64,000 nt of DNA from Pandoraea capi (GCF_902459735.1 NZ_CABPRV010000001.1:186001-250000); one strand, 5' to 3'. Counted from the first letter of the stretch, positions 25,199 through 34,538 are shown. The notes: generated from the letters alone by a model not told the origin. Numbers and translations are program-made.

Positions 25199-26131
25199 TC
25201 AGCGGGGAATCGCCGTGCCATCGCGATTTAATTCCCGCATCAGATATTGCTCCATGAAATCGACGAAAAGCCGCACCTTCGCCGACAGATTGAGACGCTC
25301 GGGATAGATCGCATAAACATCTGCCGCAGGTAGTGCCCAGTCGGCAAGCAACTGCGTCAGCGCCTTCGATGCCAGCGCGGATTGCACGTCCCACTCCGAT
25401 CGCACCAGCACGCCATGCCCATCGAGCGCCCAACGCAGGGTCGCCTCGCCGTCGTTGCTGCTCATGGCGCCGTGCACCTTCACCAGTTCGTGACGGCGGC
25501 CCTTGGTGAAATGCCACGTGCCGTAAGCGGTATCGTTCTCCCGCAGCACGATGCACAGGTGATTGCGCAAGTCGTCGGGCACCTTCGGCACGCCGTGACG
25601 TTCCAGATACTTCGGCGACGCACACACCAGACGCCGGTTGGCAGCAATGCGACGCCCCACCACCCGCTGATCCGGCAACTCGCCGAACCGAATCCCGACG
25701 TCGAACGCGAATTCGGCCAGATTCATCGGGCGATCCGTCAGATCCAGTTGCACTTCGACTTCCGGATACTGCTCACGAAACTCGGATAGCGCCGGTACGA
25801 CGTGGCGGCGCCCGAAGCCGAACGTGGCGTTCACCTTGAGCAGCCCGCGCGGCAGATCCCGGCTGCTCGACACCATGCGCTCCAGCTCCTGCACCTGCTC
25901 GATGATCTTCGATCCGGTGCCCAGATACAGCTCGCCCTCGTGGGTCATTGCGAGCCGGCGGGTGGTGCGGTTGAGGAGCTTCACCCCGAGACGCCGCTCC
26001 AGTTGACTCAGTCGCGCACTGATCGCCGGCGGCGTCACACCAAGATCGCGTGCCAGCGCCGACAAACTCCCCAGCGTGACCAGCCTTGCGAAGAACTCCA
26101 GATCGGCGATGGCATCCATTGTTAAATTCAA
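25199..26131 (-). CDS. LysR-family regulator of the adjacent leuCD-like/2HCT cluster
   Basis: A 310-residue LysR regulator. The helix-turn-helix reads LEFFARLVTLGSLSALARDLGVTPPAISARLSQLERRLGVKLLNRTTRRLAMTHEGELYL, and the effector domain is of the broad DsdC/CrgA-like group. The first ATG (26131) and the one at residue 5 (26119) are both plausible. It is divergent from the leuC-like gene with a 114-bp gap, the classic LysR-target arrangement, so it probably responds to the hydroxy-acid substrate handled by the cluster. The ligand is not identified. Confidence 0.9.
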   Translation of the reverse strand: MNLTMDAIADLEFFARLVTLGSLSALARDLGVTPPAISARLSQLERRLGVKLLNRTTRRLAMTHEGELYLGTGSKIIEQVQELERMVSSSRDLPRGLLKVNATFGFGRRHVVPALSEFREQYPEVEVQLDLTDRPMNLAEFAFDVGIRFGELPDQRVVGRRIAANRRLVCASPKYLERHGVPKVPDDLRNHLCIVLRENDTAYGTWHFTKGRRHELVKVHGAMSSNDGEATLRWALDGHGVLVRSEWDVQSALASKALTQLLADWALPAADVYAIYPERLNLSAKVRLFVDFMEQYLMRELNRDGTAIPR

Positions 26132-26245
26132 CTTAAAAATAGGTTAAGCGAATATGCATTTTGCGATTCTATGAACGAATTAGACTGCACGCAAGGTTGC
26201 GACACATGACGAAATCGACGACCGCCCCCTTCGTGGAGTCACCCC

Positions 26246-27658
26246 ATGGGACAAACGCTTTACCAGAAAATCGTACGAGGCCACACGGTCTTCGAGGTCG
26301 ACGCGCAGCACGTCGCGCTGTATGCCGATCTGCACATCATGAACGAGTACACGAGCCCGCAGGCGTTCGCCGGGCTCGCGGAAAAGGGCCTGCCGGTGCG
26401 TTGCCCCGAGAAGCAGATGGGTGTGGTGGATCACGTGATTCCCACGCATCCGGTACCGGTCGGTCAGCGCACCATCGTGATCGACGCCGCTGCGCATCAG
26501 GCCGCCAACTTCACGCGTAACTGCCAGAAGCACGGCATTCATCTGTTCGACGTCACGGACCCCGAGCAGGGTATCGAACACGTGGTCGCCCCCGAGCTGG
26601 GTCTGATCCGCCCGGGCATGGTCGTGCTGTGCGGCGACAGCCATACCACGACGTACGGCGCACTCGGCGCGCTGGGATTCGGGATCGGCACCTCCGAAGT
26701 CGAACACGTGCTGGCGACGCAGACGCTCATCTACCGTGTCGCGCGCGATATGCGCATTCATGTCGACGGCATGCTCGCCCGCGGCACCACGTCGAAAGAC
26801 CTCGTGCTCTACATCATTGCCCGCATCGGCGCGCAAGGCGCACGCGGCTTCGTCGTCGAGTACACGGGCCCGGCCATCGAAGCGCTGTCCGCCGAAGCGC
26901 GCATGACGTTGTGCAACATGACCGTCGAAGCCGGTGCGCGCGGCGCGCTCATCGCCCCCGATGCCACCACGCTGCAATACGGCGGCGCCCACATCAAGGA
27001 TCTGTCGGGCGAAGCGCTCGACGACGCGAAAGCCCGCTGGCTCGCGCTGCGCTCCGATGACGACGCCAAGTTCGACGTCACGCACCGCTTCGACGCGAGC
27101 GACGTCGGCCCCTTCGTGACGTGGGGCACCAGCCCCGATCAGGCGATTGCGATCAACCACCGGATTCCGGCGCTGTCGGCCGATGAGACCGAGCGGCACA
27201 ACGCGTCGAAGGCGCTGAACTACATGGGTCTGGACGCCGGTCAGTCGCTCGACGGTCTGCCCATCGACCACGTCTTCATCGGCTCGTGCACCAACGCGCG
27301 GATCGAAGACCTGCGTGCCATCGCCGACATCGTCCGTGGTCACAAGGTCGCACCGAGTGTGCGCGCCATGGTCGTGCCCGGCTCGGGCCGCGTGCGCGAT
27401 CAGGCCGAGCGCGAGGGCATTGCGGCCGCGCTCATCGACGCGGGCTTCGAATGGCGTCAGCCGGGGTGCTCGATGTGCCTCGCGATGAACGACGACATTC
27501 TCAAGCCCGGCGAGCGCTGCGCGTCGACCACCAACCGGAACTTCGAAGGCCGTCAGGGACGCGGCGCACGCACCCATCTGATGAGCCCGGCGATGGCCGC
27601 CGCTGCGGCGCTGGCAGGTCGCATCGTGGACATTCGCAAGGAGATCGCTCATGACTAA
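26246..27658 (+). CDS. leuC: Isopropylmalate isomerase-type hydro-lyase, large subunit (LeuC-like)
   Basis: A 470-residue [4Fe-4S] aconitase-family large subunit. Cluster ligands are the Cys of IGSCTNARIEDL and the pair in PGCSMCLAMN. The substrate-region motifs VVLCGDSHTTTYGALGALGFGIGTSEVEHVLATQT and STTNRNFEGRQGRGARTHL are intact. The family covers 3-isopropylmalate, citramalate, maleate and homoaconitate (de)hydratases. It is followed by its small subunit with an 8-bp overlap, then by a hydroxycarboxylate transporter under a LysR regulator. leuB and leuA are not nearby. The context favours catabolism of an imported C4-C6 hydroxy acid rather than leucine synthesis. Confidence 0.88.
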   Translation: MGQTLYQKIVRGHTVFEVDAQHVALYADLHIMNEYTSPQAFAGLAEKGLPVRCPEKQMGVVDHVIPTHPVPVGQRTIVIDAAAHQAANFTRNCQKHGIHLFDVTDPEQGIEHVVAPELGLIRPGMVVLCGDSHTTTYGALGALGFGIGTSEVEHVLATQTLIYRVARDMRIHVDGMLARGTTSKDLVLYIIARIGAQGARGFVVEYTGPAIEALSAEARMTLCNMTVEAGARGALIAPDATTLQYGGAHIKDLSGEALDDAKARWLALRSDDDAKFDVTHRFDASDVGPFVTWGTSPDQAIAINHRIPALSADETERHNASKALNYMGLDAGQSLDGLPIDHVFIGSCTNARIEDLRAIADIVRGHKVAPSVRAMVVPGSGRVRDQAEREGIAAALIDAGFEWRQPGCSMCLAMNDDILKPGERCASTTNRNFEGRQGRGARTHLMSPAMAAAAALAGRIVDIRKEIAHD

Positions 27659-28289
27659 GCACACGACCGTCGCAGGTATCGCCGCGCCGCTGCCGCTGGG
27701 CAACCTCGACACCGATCAGATCATGCCGAAGCAGTTCCTGCTCGGCATCGACAAGTCAGGCCTCGCGCGCGGCGTGCTCTACGACCTGCGCACCAACGCC
27801 GACGGCTCGCCCAATGAAGCGTTCGTGCTCAATCGCCCCGCCTATCGCGACGCGCGCATTCTCGTCGGTGGCGCGAACTTCGGTTGCGGGTCGAGCCGCG
27901 AGCACGCTGTCTGGGGGTTGCAGCAGGCCGGCATCCAGGCCGTGATCGCGCCGAGCTTCGGCGAGATCTTCTACTTCAATGCGCTCAACAACCGTCTGTT
28001 GCTGATCGTGCTCGACCCGCTCGTGGTCGCGCAGATTTCCGAGATGGTCGGCGATCCGGCACGCAGTCAATTGACGATCGACGTCGAACGTCAATGCGTG
28101 ACGACGGCCAACGGCATGACGTTCAGCTTCGAGTTGCCGCCGCGTCAAAAGCACATGTTCATGGAAGGCCTCGACATGATCGGCATGACGTTGCGTGACA
28201 GCGACGCCATCTCGGCGTTCGAAGCGCGTCATCGCGAAGCCGCGCCCTGGATGCAGATCGATCTGCCGCGACAACAACGTCAGGCCTGA
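27651..28289 (+). CDS. leuD: Isopropylmalate isomerase-type hydro-lyase, small subunit (LeuD-like)
   Basis: A 212-residue swivelling-domain subunit. It has the characteristic LGNLDTDQIMPKQFL, ILVGGANFGCGSSREHAVWGLQQAGIQAVIAPSFGEIFYFNALNN and the C-terminal RQKHMFMEGLDMIGMTL. The F-E-I-F-Y-F-N-A active-site strand matches LeuD. Its ATG overlaps the leuC-like stop by 8 bp, indicating coupled synthesis of the heterodimer. The transporter gene starts 128 bp later. Confidence 0.9.
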   Translation: MTKHTTVAGIAAPLPLGNLDTDQIMPKQFLLGIDKSGLARGVLYDLRTNADGSPNEAFVLNRPAYRDARILVGGANFGCGSSREHAVWGLQQAGIQAVIAPSFGEIFYFNALNNRLLLIVLDPLVVAQISEMVGDPARSQLTIDVERQCVTTANGMTFSFELPPRQKHMFMEGLDMIGMTLRDSDAISAFEARHREAAPWMQIDLPRQQRQA

Positions 28290-28417
28290 CGCCCACCGCC
28301 GAACCGGGAAAACCGACACCCCAATCACCCGCACCACCCGGCACGACCGAGAAGAGGCGCATCCAGCGCCCCGGTCGGGCTGAAAAGCAAACCCTCAGGA
28401 CTTTCAGGAGACACCCC

Positions 28418-29758
28418 ATGGAAAGCCAAACCCCTCAGGCGAGCGCGACGTCGCTCGCCAACGCGTCCGAGTCATCGCCCACATCGTTCTGGACGAAATT
28501 CACCGTCGGCGGCGCCCCGCTGCCGATGTTCGCCGCGATTGTCGTCATCACGGGGCTTGCCGCCGTCACAAGCCGCCTGCCCGCCGACATGATCGGCGGC
28601 TTCGCGGTGCTGATGATCGCCGGCATGCTGCTCGGTGAAATCGGCGGCGCGATTCCCGTGTTCCAGCACATCGGCGGCCCGGCCATCCTGTGCCTGTTCG
28701 TGCCCGCCGCGCTACTCGGCAACGGCCTGATGGACGACGCGATCCTCAAGGCCATCACCGTCACGATGAAGACGGCGAACCTGCAATACCTCTACATCGC
28801 CTGTCTGGTGGCGGGTAGCATGCTCGGCATGAACCGGAAGATCCTGATCCAGGGCTTTCTGAAGATGTTTGTGCCCTTGCTGATCGGCACGCTCGCGGCG
28901 ATTGCCGCCGGGTGTCTGGCCGGGCTGCTCTTCGGCTTCAGCCCGCGTCACACGTTCTTCTTCATCGTGATGCCGATTCTCGGCGGCGGTATCGGCGAAG
29001 GCATTCTGCCGCTGTCGATCGGTTACTCGGAGATCACGGGCGAAGCGCAAGGTCATCTGATCGCGACGATGGTGCCCGCCGCGCTCATCGGTAACGTCGT
29101 GGCGATTCTGTCGGCGGGGCTGCTCAAGCGCTTCGCCGAGAAGCGCCCCCACTACAACGGCAACGGCATGCTCGTGCGCAGCGGAGAGGACCGCGCGCTG
29201 CTCGAAGGACAGCACGTCGAACCGGCGCTCGACCTGCGCCTGATGGGACACGGTCTGCTGCTCGCCTGCACGCTGTTCATCCTCGGCGCATTGCTCGCGC
29301 CGATCACCGGCATTCCCGGGCCGGTGCTGATGATCGTGGCCGCAGCGCTCATGAAGGTGGCTCGCGTGATTCCGGCAAGCATGGAGACCGGCGCGTATCA
29401 GATGTACAAGTTCATGTCGACGAACCTGACGTTCGCGATCCTCGTGGGTCTCGGCACGCTGTTCGTCTCATGGGACAAGCTCGTCGGCGCGTTCTCCACC
29501 GCCTACTTCGTGATCTGCGCGTCGACGGTGATCGCCATGGTCGTCTCGGGCTTCTTCGTCGGCATGTGGCTGAAGATGTTCCCGGTCGAGTCGGCCATTG
29601 TGACGGCCTGCCACAGCGGGCTCGGCGGCACGGGCGACGTGGCGATCCTGTCGTCGTCGAATCGCATGGGGCTGATGCCGTTCGCGCAGATCTCGACGCG
29701 CATCGGCGGCGCCGGTATGGTCGTCATCGCCACGCTGCTCATGAAGTTCTGGCATTGA
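28418..29758 (+). CDS. 2-hydroxycarboxylate transporter (2HCT family, CitS/MaeN/CimH-like)
   Basis: A 446-residue inner-membrane carrier with 10-11 hydrophobic segments. The two re-entrant loop signatures of the family are present: ILGGGIGEGILPLS (about 190) and CHSGLGGTGDVAILSSSNRMGLMPFAQISTRIGGAG (about 395-430), the latter with the conserved substrate-binding R. Members use Na+ or H+ to import citrate, malate or related hydroxy acids. The ATG follows TTCAGGAGACACCCC. It is the third gene of the LysR-divergent cluster and presumably imports the substrate of the leuCD-like hydro-lyase. Confidence 0.92.
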   Translation: MESQTPQASATSLANASESSPTSFWTKFTVGGAPLPMFAAIVVITGLAAVTSRLPADMIGGFAVLMIAGMLLGEIGGAIPVFQHIGGPAILCLFVPAALLGNGLMDDAILKAITVTMKTANLQYLYIACLVAGSMLGMNRKILIQGFLKMFVPLLIGTLAAIAAGCLAGLLFGFSPRHTFFFIVMPILGGGIGEGILPLSIGYSEITGEAQGHLIATMVPAALIGNVVAILSAGLLKRFAEKRPHYNGNGMLVRSGEDRALLEGQHVEPALDLRLMGHGLLLACTLFILGALLAPITGIPGPVLMIVAAALMKVARVIPASMETGAYQMYKFMSTNLTFAILVGLGTLFVSWDKLVGAFSTAYFVICASTVIAMVVSGFFVGMWLKMFPVESAIVTACHSGLGGTGDVAILSSSNRMGLMPFAQISTRIGGAGMVVIATLLMKFWH

Positions 29759-29850
29759 CGTACGGCTGCCGAAGCGGGTGCTTGCCCGAGGGGCGGCACC
29801 GGCTTCGGTGGTGATGGCTGTGGCGGCGGTAGATGGGTAGCACGATAACG

Positions 29851-30978
29851 TCAGTCGGGTCGCCGCCGGAACGCCCACCAGCCGGCGGCCGCCGTACCCG
29901 TCGCCACGATGGCGACCAGCACCCAGAAGCCATGCGGATGATCGGCGAGCGGAATGCCGCCGACGTTCATCCCGAAAAAGCCCGCCACGATGTTGATCGG
30001 CAGCGCGAGCACGGTCACGACGGTCAGCGTATAAATCGTGCGTTCCGTGCGCTCGCTGACCATTGCCGCAATTTCTTCCTGAAGCAACTTGATCCGTTCG
30101 AGCAACGCCGACAGGTCGTTGAGCACGACGGCAAACTCTTCCGTCGCCTGACGGAATTCCTGCACGTCGTCTGCATGTCCCCATGCCGGCGGACGACTCA
30201 GCAGTCGAAAGAGCGCCGCCGGCTCCGGCGCCAGCAGACGCTGCAAGCGCACCAGCACCCGTCGTAGCGAGCCGAGATCGGCCCGATTGCTCTCGATGCG
30301 CTGCTGCAACAACCGGTCTTCGACGATATCCACGCGGCGGCTCGTCTCGCGCACGATGCGCTCCAGCACGTCCGCCTGATCGCGCAGCAGATGCACGAGC
30401 AGCGCGAGCGGCGTGCGAAAGGCGTCGCCCCTTTTCACGGACGCTCGCAGCTTGTCGATGGAGCGCAGCGGTTTCACGCGCCCCGTCACGAGCAGACGCG
30501 CATTGGCCGCGACTCGCAACGTCGATATCTCCGATTGCGCAATATCGAACGCGAAGATCACATCGTTGATGACGGCCAGCAGCCAATCGTCGGAATGTTC
30601 GATGCGCGTGGAGCGCGACCCTTCCGCCAGGTTCTCGTAGAACTCGTCGGGCAGGTTCATTTGCAGGCGCAGCCACTTCTCGCAAGCCGCGTGAGCAAAG
30701 TTGAAGTGCAGCCAGAGAAAGCCTTCGGCCCGTTCGCCTTGCATCAGCCACGCCAGCGCCTCGCCGGAATCGACCGGCTGGGGAGGCGCGCCCTCAGTAA
30801 AGCGATAGCCGTAGATCAGGCCAGCCTGATCGCAGCCATAGGTGTTGTGAACTAAGTCGGCGAACATGCGCGCTGTCTGGGCGAACGTGGGCGGGGACAA
30901 CCGGGCGATGGCGTGGCGATCACGCGATTCGCGCGGTATGACGGCGGGACTTGCCATCATGACAATGTCATATTTCAT
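29851..30978 (-). CDS. ZntB/CorA-family metal-ion transporter
   Basis: A protein of about 375 residues with the CorA fold. A long soluble, helical N-terminal region includes QGERAEGFLWLHFNF (ZntB-like). Two C-terminal transmembrane helices follow, the first ending in the selectivity motif FFGMNVGGIPL (GMN). The loop after GMN and the Arg-rich C-terminus fit ZntB, a Zn2+ transporter, better than Mg2+-specific CorA, but metal choice is not certain. Starts at 30978 (MKYDIV) and 30957-30960 (MMASPAV, MASPAV) are possible; no clear ribosome site decides. It is monocistronic. Confidence 0.88.
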   Translation of the reverse strand: MKYDIVMMASPAVIPRESRDRHAIARLSPPTFAQTARMFADLVHNTYGCDQAGLIYGYRFTEGAPPQPVDSGEALAWLMQGERAEGFLWLHFNFAHAACEKWLRLQMNLPDEFYENLAEGSRSTRIEHSDDWLLAVINDVIFAFDIAQSEISTLRVAANARLLVTGRVKPLRSIDKLRASVKRGDAFRTPLALLVHLLRDQADVLERIVRETSRRVDIVEDRLLQQRIESNRADLGSLRRVLVRLQRLLAPEPAALFRLLSRPPAWGHADDVQEFRQATEEFAVVLNDLSALLERIKLLQEEIAAMVSERTERTIYTLTVVTVLALPINIVAGFFGMNVGGIPLADHPHGFWVLVAIVATGTAAAGWWAFRRRPD

Positions 30979-31205
30979 TTTTGTGACATGGCGTACCCCC
31001 CCGCCATCCGCTAACCGCACGGCCGGGACGCCTGCCTGCCGGGCGCCGACGGGAACTCTGCCGGGCAGTGATTCGTCAACGCCATGCGGGTGTCATAAAA
31101 TCGTCGCATACTCGGATTCACTACCGGACGCCGTGTCAGCGCGTCCGTCGTCACCCCCGCAGTACGGGTGCCTTTCGTGTTTTTTGGCCGCAAGAGATCG
31201 TCGCC

Positions 31206-32126
31206 ATGACCAAATTCGATTCCGACGCCAACCACGACGCCATGCTCACGCGTCGTCTCCAGGATGACCTGATCGACAGCTATGACGAAGAGATCGAGAT
31301 GGAAATCGACGACCTTCGTCTGCCCGGTCTGAACGATCTGAGCGCCGAAGCGCGCGACGACCGTCTGCACTACTTCCGCGAGCTGTTCCGTCTGCAAGGC
31401 GAACTGGTGAAGTTGCAGGACTGGGTGATCCGCAGCCGTCACCGTCTCGTGGTGATCTTCGAAGGCCGCGACGCCGCAGGCAAGGGCGGCGCGATCAAGC
31501 GCATCACGCAGCGACTCAATCCCCGCGTCTGCCGGGTGGCCGCTCTGCCCGCGCCGAACGATCGCGAGCGCACGCAGTGGTATTTCCAGCGTTATGTGCA
31601 GCACCTGCCCGCCGCCGGCGAGATCGTGCTGTTCGACCGTAGCTGGTACAACCGCGCGGGGGTCGAACACGTGATGGGCTTCTGTACGGAAAACGAGTAC
31701 GAAGAGTTCTTCCGTTCAGTGCCGGACTTCGAGAAGATGCTGGTGCGCAGCGGCATCCAGATCGTGAAGTACTGGTTCTCGATTTCGGATGAGGAGCAGG
31801 AAGCGCGCTTTCTCGCGCGCATTCAGGACCCGCTCAAGCAGTGGAAGCTCAGCCCGATGGATCTGGAGAGCCGGACGCGCTGGGAGAAGTACACGGTCGC
31901 CAAGGAGGTGATGCTTGAGCGCACGCACATTCCGGAAGCGCCGTGGTGGGTGGTGCAGGCCGACGACAAGAAGCGCGCGCGTCTGAACTGCATCCATCAC
32001 CTGCTCCAGCAAGTGCCTTATCACGACGTGGAGCGCTCGCAGGTCGTGCTGCCCGAGCGCGCACGCAGCGAAAGCTACATCCGTCACCCGGTGCCGTCCG
32101 AGATCATCGTGCCGGAGATTTACTGA
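31206..32126 (+). CDS. ppk2: Polyphosphate kinase 2
   Basis: A 306-residue PPK2-family kinase that uses polyphosphate to phosphorylate nucleotides, or the reverse. The Walker A is FEGRDAAGKGGAIKRI, the lid-region arginines are near NRAGVEHVMGF, and the Walker B region is IVLFDRSWYNR. The DLESRTRWEKYTVAKEVMLERT and PWWVVQADDKKRARLNCI segments are typical of class I PPK2. The ATG at 31206 is chosen because similarity begins near there. Its 3' end overlaps the convergent kinase gene by 7 bp. Confidence 0.93.
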   Translation: MTKFDSDANHDAMLTRRLQDDLIDSYDEEIEMEIDDLRLPGLNDLSAEARDDRLHYFRELFRLQGELVKLQDWVIRSRHRLVVIFEGRDAAGKGGAIKRITQRLNPRVCRVAALPAPNDRERTQWYFQRYVQHLPAAGEIVLFDRSWYNRAGVEHVMGFCTENEYEEFFRSVPDFEKMLVRSGIQIVKYWFSISDEEQEARFLARIQDPLKQWKLSPMDLESRTRWEKYTVAKEVMLERTHIPEAPWWVVQADDKKRARLNCIHHLLQQVPYHDVERSQVVLPERARSESYIRHPVPSEIIVPEIY

Positions 32127-33445
32127 GCGACGCTGTCCTGCGTGGCGCCGATCGGCAAGGTCAGCGTCACGCGTAGCCCGTCACCCGGCGACCGGCCCAG
32201 ACGCACCGCGCCACCCAGACCTTCCACCAGACGCACGACCAGCGACAGGCCGAGGCCGCAGTGCCCTTCGCCGCCGCGCGACGCGTCGAGCCGCACGAAC
32301 GGCCGCATCGCCAGCGCCACCTGATCGTCCGGAATCCCCTTCCCGCAGTCGCTCACTTCGATGTATCCGGTCGCGCCCTCGCGCCACGTGGCCAGACGCA
32401 CCGTCGGCTCGCCGTGTTCGAGCGCATTGTCGACGAGATTGGACATCACGCGATCGAGCAGCGTGCGCGGCAGCAGAAAGTCCGGCCCCGCACGCAGACT
32501 GCTGACGAACAGCGAGGCGTCATCCGTCGGCCCACGTGCGGTTGAGGGGCTGTCGGGTGTTTCCTCGTTCGCCGGAAACTGCTCGCGCAGGAATTCGTCG
32601 ACGCTCACCAGCGGACTGGTGTCGGCCTCGTCGCGCGCGTAGGCGAGGAATTGCTGAACGATGTGATCGATGGAAGCGATATCGCGCACGAAGCCGTCGC
32701 GCGAGCCTTCGCTGTCGATCAGATCGGCGCGCAGGCGCAACCGCGTGAGCGGCGACTTCAGGTCGTGGGCAATGCCCGCGAGCATGATGGCCTGGTTGTC
32801 TTCGGCTTCGGCCAGACGCTTGGCCATGTCGTTGAACGCGTGCGTCAGATCACGCAATTCGTGCGGTCCCTGCTCAGGCAATAGCGCAGGGCGGCGCCCA
32901 CGCGCGATCACTCGTGCCGCGTGCGCCAGCCGGGCGATGGGCCGCTGCATCTGCCACGCAACGAGCAATGCGAGCAGGACTGCACCGATCAGAATGCCAA
33001 GCGTCTCGCGAATGAACGGCGGCATCGGCGGCAGATCGAGGCCGATGACGATCCACTCGGTGCGCTGCGGCAGCAACACCCAGATGTTGCCGCGCTTGCG
33101 ATCGTTGACGATATGCAGTTGCGTGCCGGTCGGCAGTCGCGAGAGCAGTTCCTGACGCAAGCGGATACTGCGTTCGTCGTCAGACTCGCCGCTAAACGTC
33201 GGGGTCTGCGCCACCGGTACGCGACGCAGCGCATGGGGCGGCGCGAGGCTACCGGGATCGACAGCGCGCTGATCCACGCTCTGAATGGCGACCAGCAGAC
33301 CGCGGGCGAAGCCGTCGACCTGCTGTCGCGGGCGCTGGTAGAACACCAGCGCGCTCCACACGAGATGCATCACCAGCAAGACAGCGATGCCCAGACAGGC
33401 CATGCGGCGAAACAGGGAGTCTCGCAGCAACCAACGTAACGTCAC
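32120..33445 (-). CDS. EnvZ-type sensor histidine kinase (second system)
   Basis: A 441-residue sensor kinase paralogous to that at 892-2166. It has an N-terminal transmembrane helix (about 14-32), a periplasmic loop, a second helix (about 146-165), HAMP, and an H box LAGIAHDLKSPLTRLRLRADLI. The ATPase boxes are SNLVDNALEHG, SDCGKGIPDDQ and GHCGLGLSLV. A low-complexity Ser/Pro/Asp linker (NEETPDSPSTARGPTDDAS) is inserted between the dimerisation and ATPase domains, unlike the paralogue. Its ATG overlaps the regulator stop by 4 bp. The signal is unknown. Confidence 0.92.
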   Translation of the reverse strand: MTLRWLLRDSLFRRMACLGIAVLLVMHLVWSALVFYQRPRQQVDGFARGLLVAIQSVDQRAVDPGSLAPPHALRRVPVAQTPTFSGESDDERSIRLRQELLSRLPTGTQLHIVNDRKRGNIWVLLPQRTEWIVIGLDLPPMPPFIRETLGILIGAVLLALLVAWQMQRPIARLAHAARVIARGRRPALLPEQGPHELRDLTHAFNDMAKRLAEAEDNQAIMLAGIAHDLKSPLTRLRLRADLIDSEGSRDGFVRDIASIDHIVQQFLAYARDEADTSPLVSVDEFLREQFPANEETPDSPSTARGPTDDASLFVSSLRAGPDFLLPRTLLDRVMSNLVDNALEHGEPTVRLATWREGATGYIEVSDCGKGIPDDQVALAMRPFVRLDASRGGEGHCGLGLSLVVRLVEGLGGAVRLGRSPGDGLRVTLTLPIGATQDSVAQ

Positions 33446-34299
33446 GCAACCGACTCCCGCCAGCCGCGCAACGCACGCTTGCCTGCCGACGCCGATGCCG
33501 TCGTGGCGAGCGACAGGCCGTCGTCGCCTTCGCCGCTCAGGTTACCCACGTCACCCATGCCGCGTTCCCTCGCATCGGACGTCGCGCCTTCGGACAGCTC
33601 GCCGCCCGGCACGAAGACGTAACCCTTGCCACGAATGGTCTGGATGTAGCGCGGCTCGGACGGATCGACCTCGATGAGACGGCGCAGACGCCACACCGGC
33701 ACGTCGAGGCTGCGGTCGCGAAACGCGATGCCGTCGCCGTAAAGCATGGCGTGCAGCTTCACGCGCGGCAGCACTTGCATCGGGTGTTGCGTGAACGCCT
33801 TGAGCATCGCGAACTCGGTGTCGCGCAGCGGCAGACGTTCGCCCGCGCGCTGAAGCGTGCGCAGCGAGTAATCGAGTTCGAACGGCCCGAAGCGGTACGG
33901 AGCGCGTGCGTCGGGAGCGCTGGCCGCCACCGGGCCGCGACGGCGCAGCACGGCGTGAATGCGGGCGAGCAACTCGCGCGGATCGAACGGCTTGGCGAGG
34001 TAATCGTCGGCGCCCAGTTCGAGGCCGAGCGCACGGTCGAGCGGGCCGCCACGCGCGGACAGCATGATGACGGGAATGTCTTCGCCGGCGGCACGCAGGT
34101 CCTGCAAGGCGCGCAGCCCGTCGCGCTCCGGCATCATGATGTCGAGCAGGATGACCGACGGCCGTTCCAGTTCGAGCCGACGCAGCAGCGACGCGCCGTT
34201 GTGAAGCACCGAGACCTGCATGCCATTGGCGTGCAGCAATTCGCGCAATAGGTCGCGCACGACAGGATCGTCGTCGACCAGAAGAACATGCAGACTCAT
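33442..34299 (-). CDS. OmpR-family response regulator (second system)
   Basis: A 285-residue regulator. The receiver domain has D9-D11 (VLLVDDDP), phosphoacceptor D53 (ILLDIMMPERDG) and K103 (LAKPFDPRELLARI); the winged-helix domain ends IQTIRGKGYVFVPGGE. About 45 extra, low-complexity Ala/Ser/Gly-rich residues follow, which the paralogue at 66-812 lacks. The ATG at 34299 starts the fold directly; the frame is open further upstream without similarity. It is coupled to the kinase by a 4-bp overlap and preceded at 18 bp by a small ORF. Confidence 0.92.
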   Translation of the reverse strand: MSLHVLLVDDDPVVRDLLRELLHANGMQVSVLHNGASLLRRLELERPSVILLDIMMPERDGLRALQDLRAAGEDIPVIMLSARGGPLDRALGLELGADDYLAKPFDPRELLARIHAVLRRRGPVAASAPDARAPYRFGPFELDYSLRTLQRAGERLPLRDTEFAMLKAFTQHPMQVLPRVKLHAMLYGDGIAFRDRSLDVPVWRLRRLIEVDPSEPRYIQTIRGKGYVFVPGGELSEGATSDARERGMGDVGNLSGEGDDGLSLATTASASAGKRALRGWRESVA

Positions 34300-34316
34300 G
34301 AAAATTTCTCGGTAAT

Positions 34317-34538
34317 TTAAATTCCGCGCGGCGTGGTCGCGCTTTGCGACAACTTCACAGCATCGTCCTGCGTCACAGACGGCGTCTCCGGGGTGCTGGA
34401 GAGCGCCCGCAGCGCGTTCGAATAGCGGTCCGCGCCCGATTGCGCGCGATGCGTGCCAATCGTCGACGCCGACCCCTGCCCCGGCAAACGCCAGGCCCGA
34501 TGCACCGCCGTGTCGGGTGAACCAATGGTGATGGCCAT
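34317..34538 (-). CDS. Small hypothetical protein upstream of the second two-component system
   Basis: A 73-residue frame starting MAITIGSPDTAVHRAWRLPG, with a good ribosome site (AGAGGGAG, eight bases before the ATG at 34538). It ends 18 bp before the response regulator, so it would be the first gene of that operon. It is Ser/Thr/Ala-rich and polar, with no signal peptide or membrane helix. I recognise no family. The ribosome site and spacing are the only support, so it may be a leader or a real small protein. Confidence 0.5.
   Translation of the reverse strand: MAITIGSPDTAVHRAWRLPGQGSASTIGTHRAQSGADRYSNALRALSSTPETPSVTQDDAVKLSQSATTPRGI

Noticed and set aside
26180-27712. 510-codon open frame antisense to the leuC-like gene
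   Set aside because: No recognisable domain. The plus-strand gene has intact iron-sulfur and substrate motifs.
29760-29815. Inverted repeat CCGAAGC/GCTTCGG after the 2HCT gene as a terminator
   Set aside because: The loop is long and GC-rich and there is no T-run. I could not support it as an intrinsic terminator.
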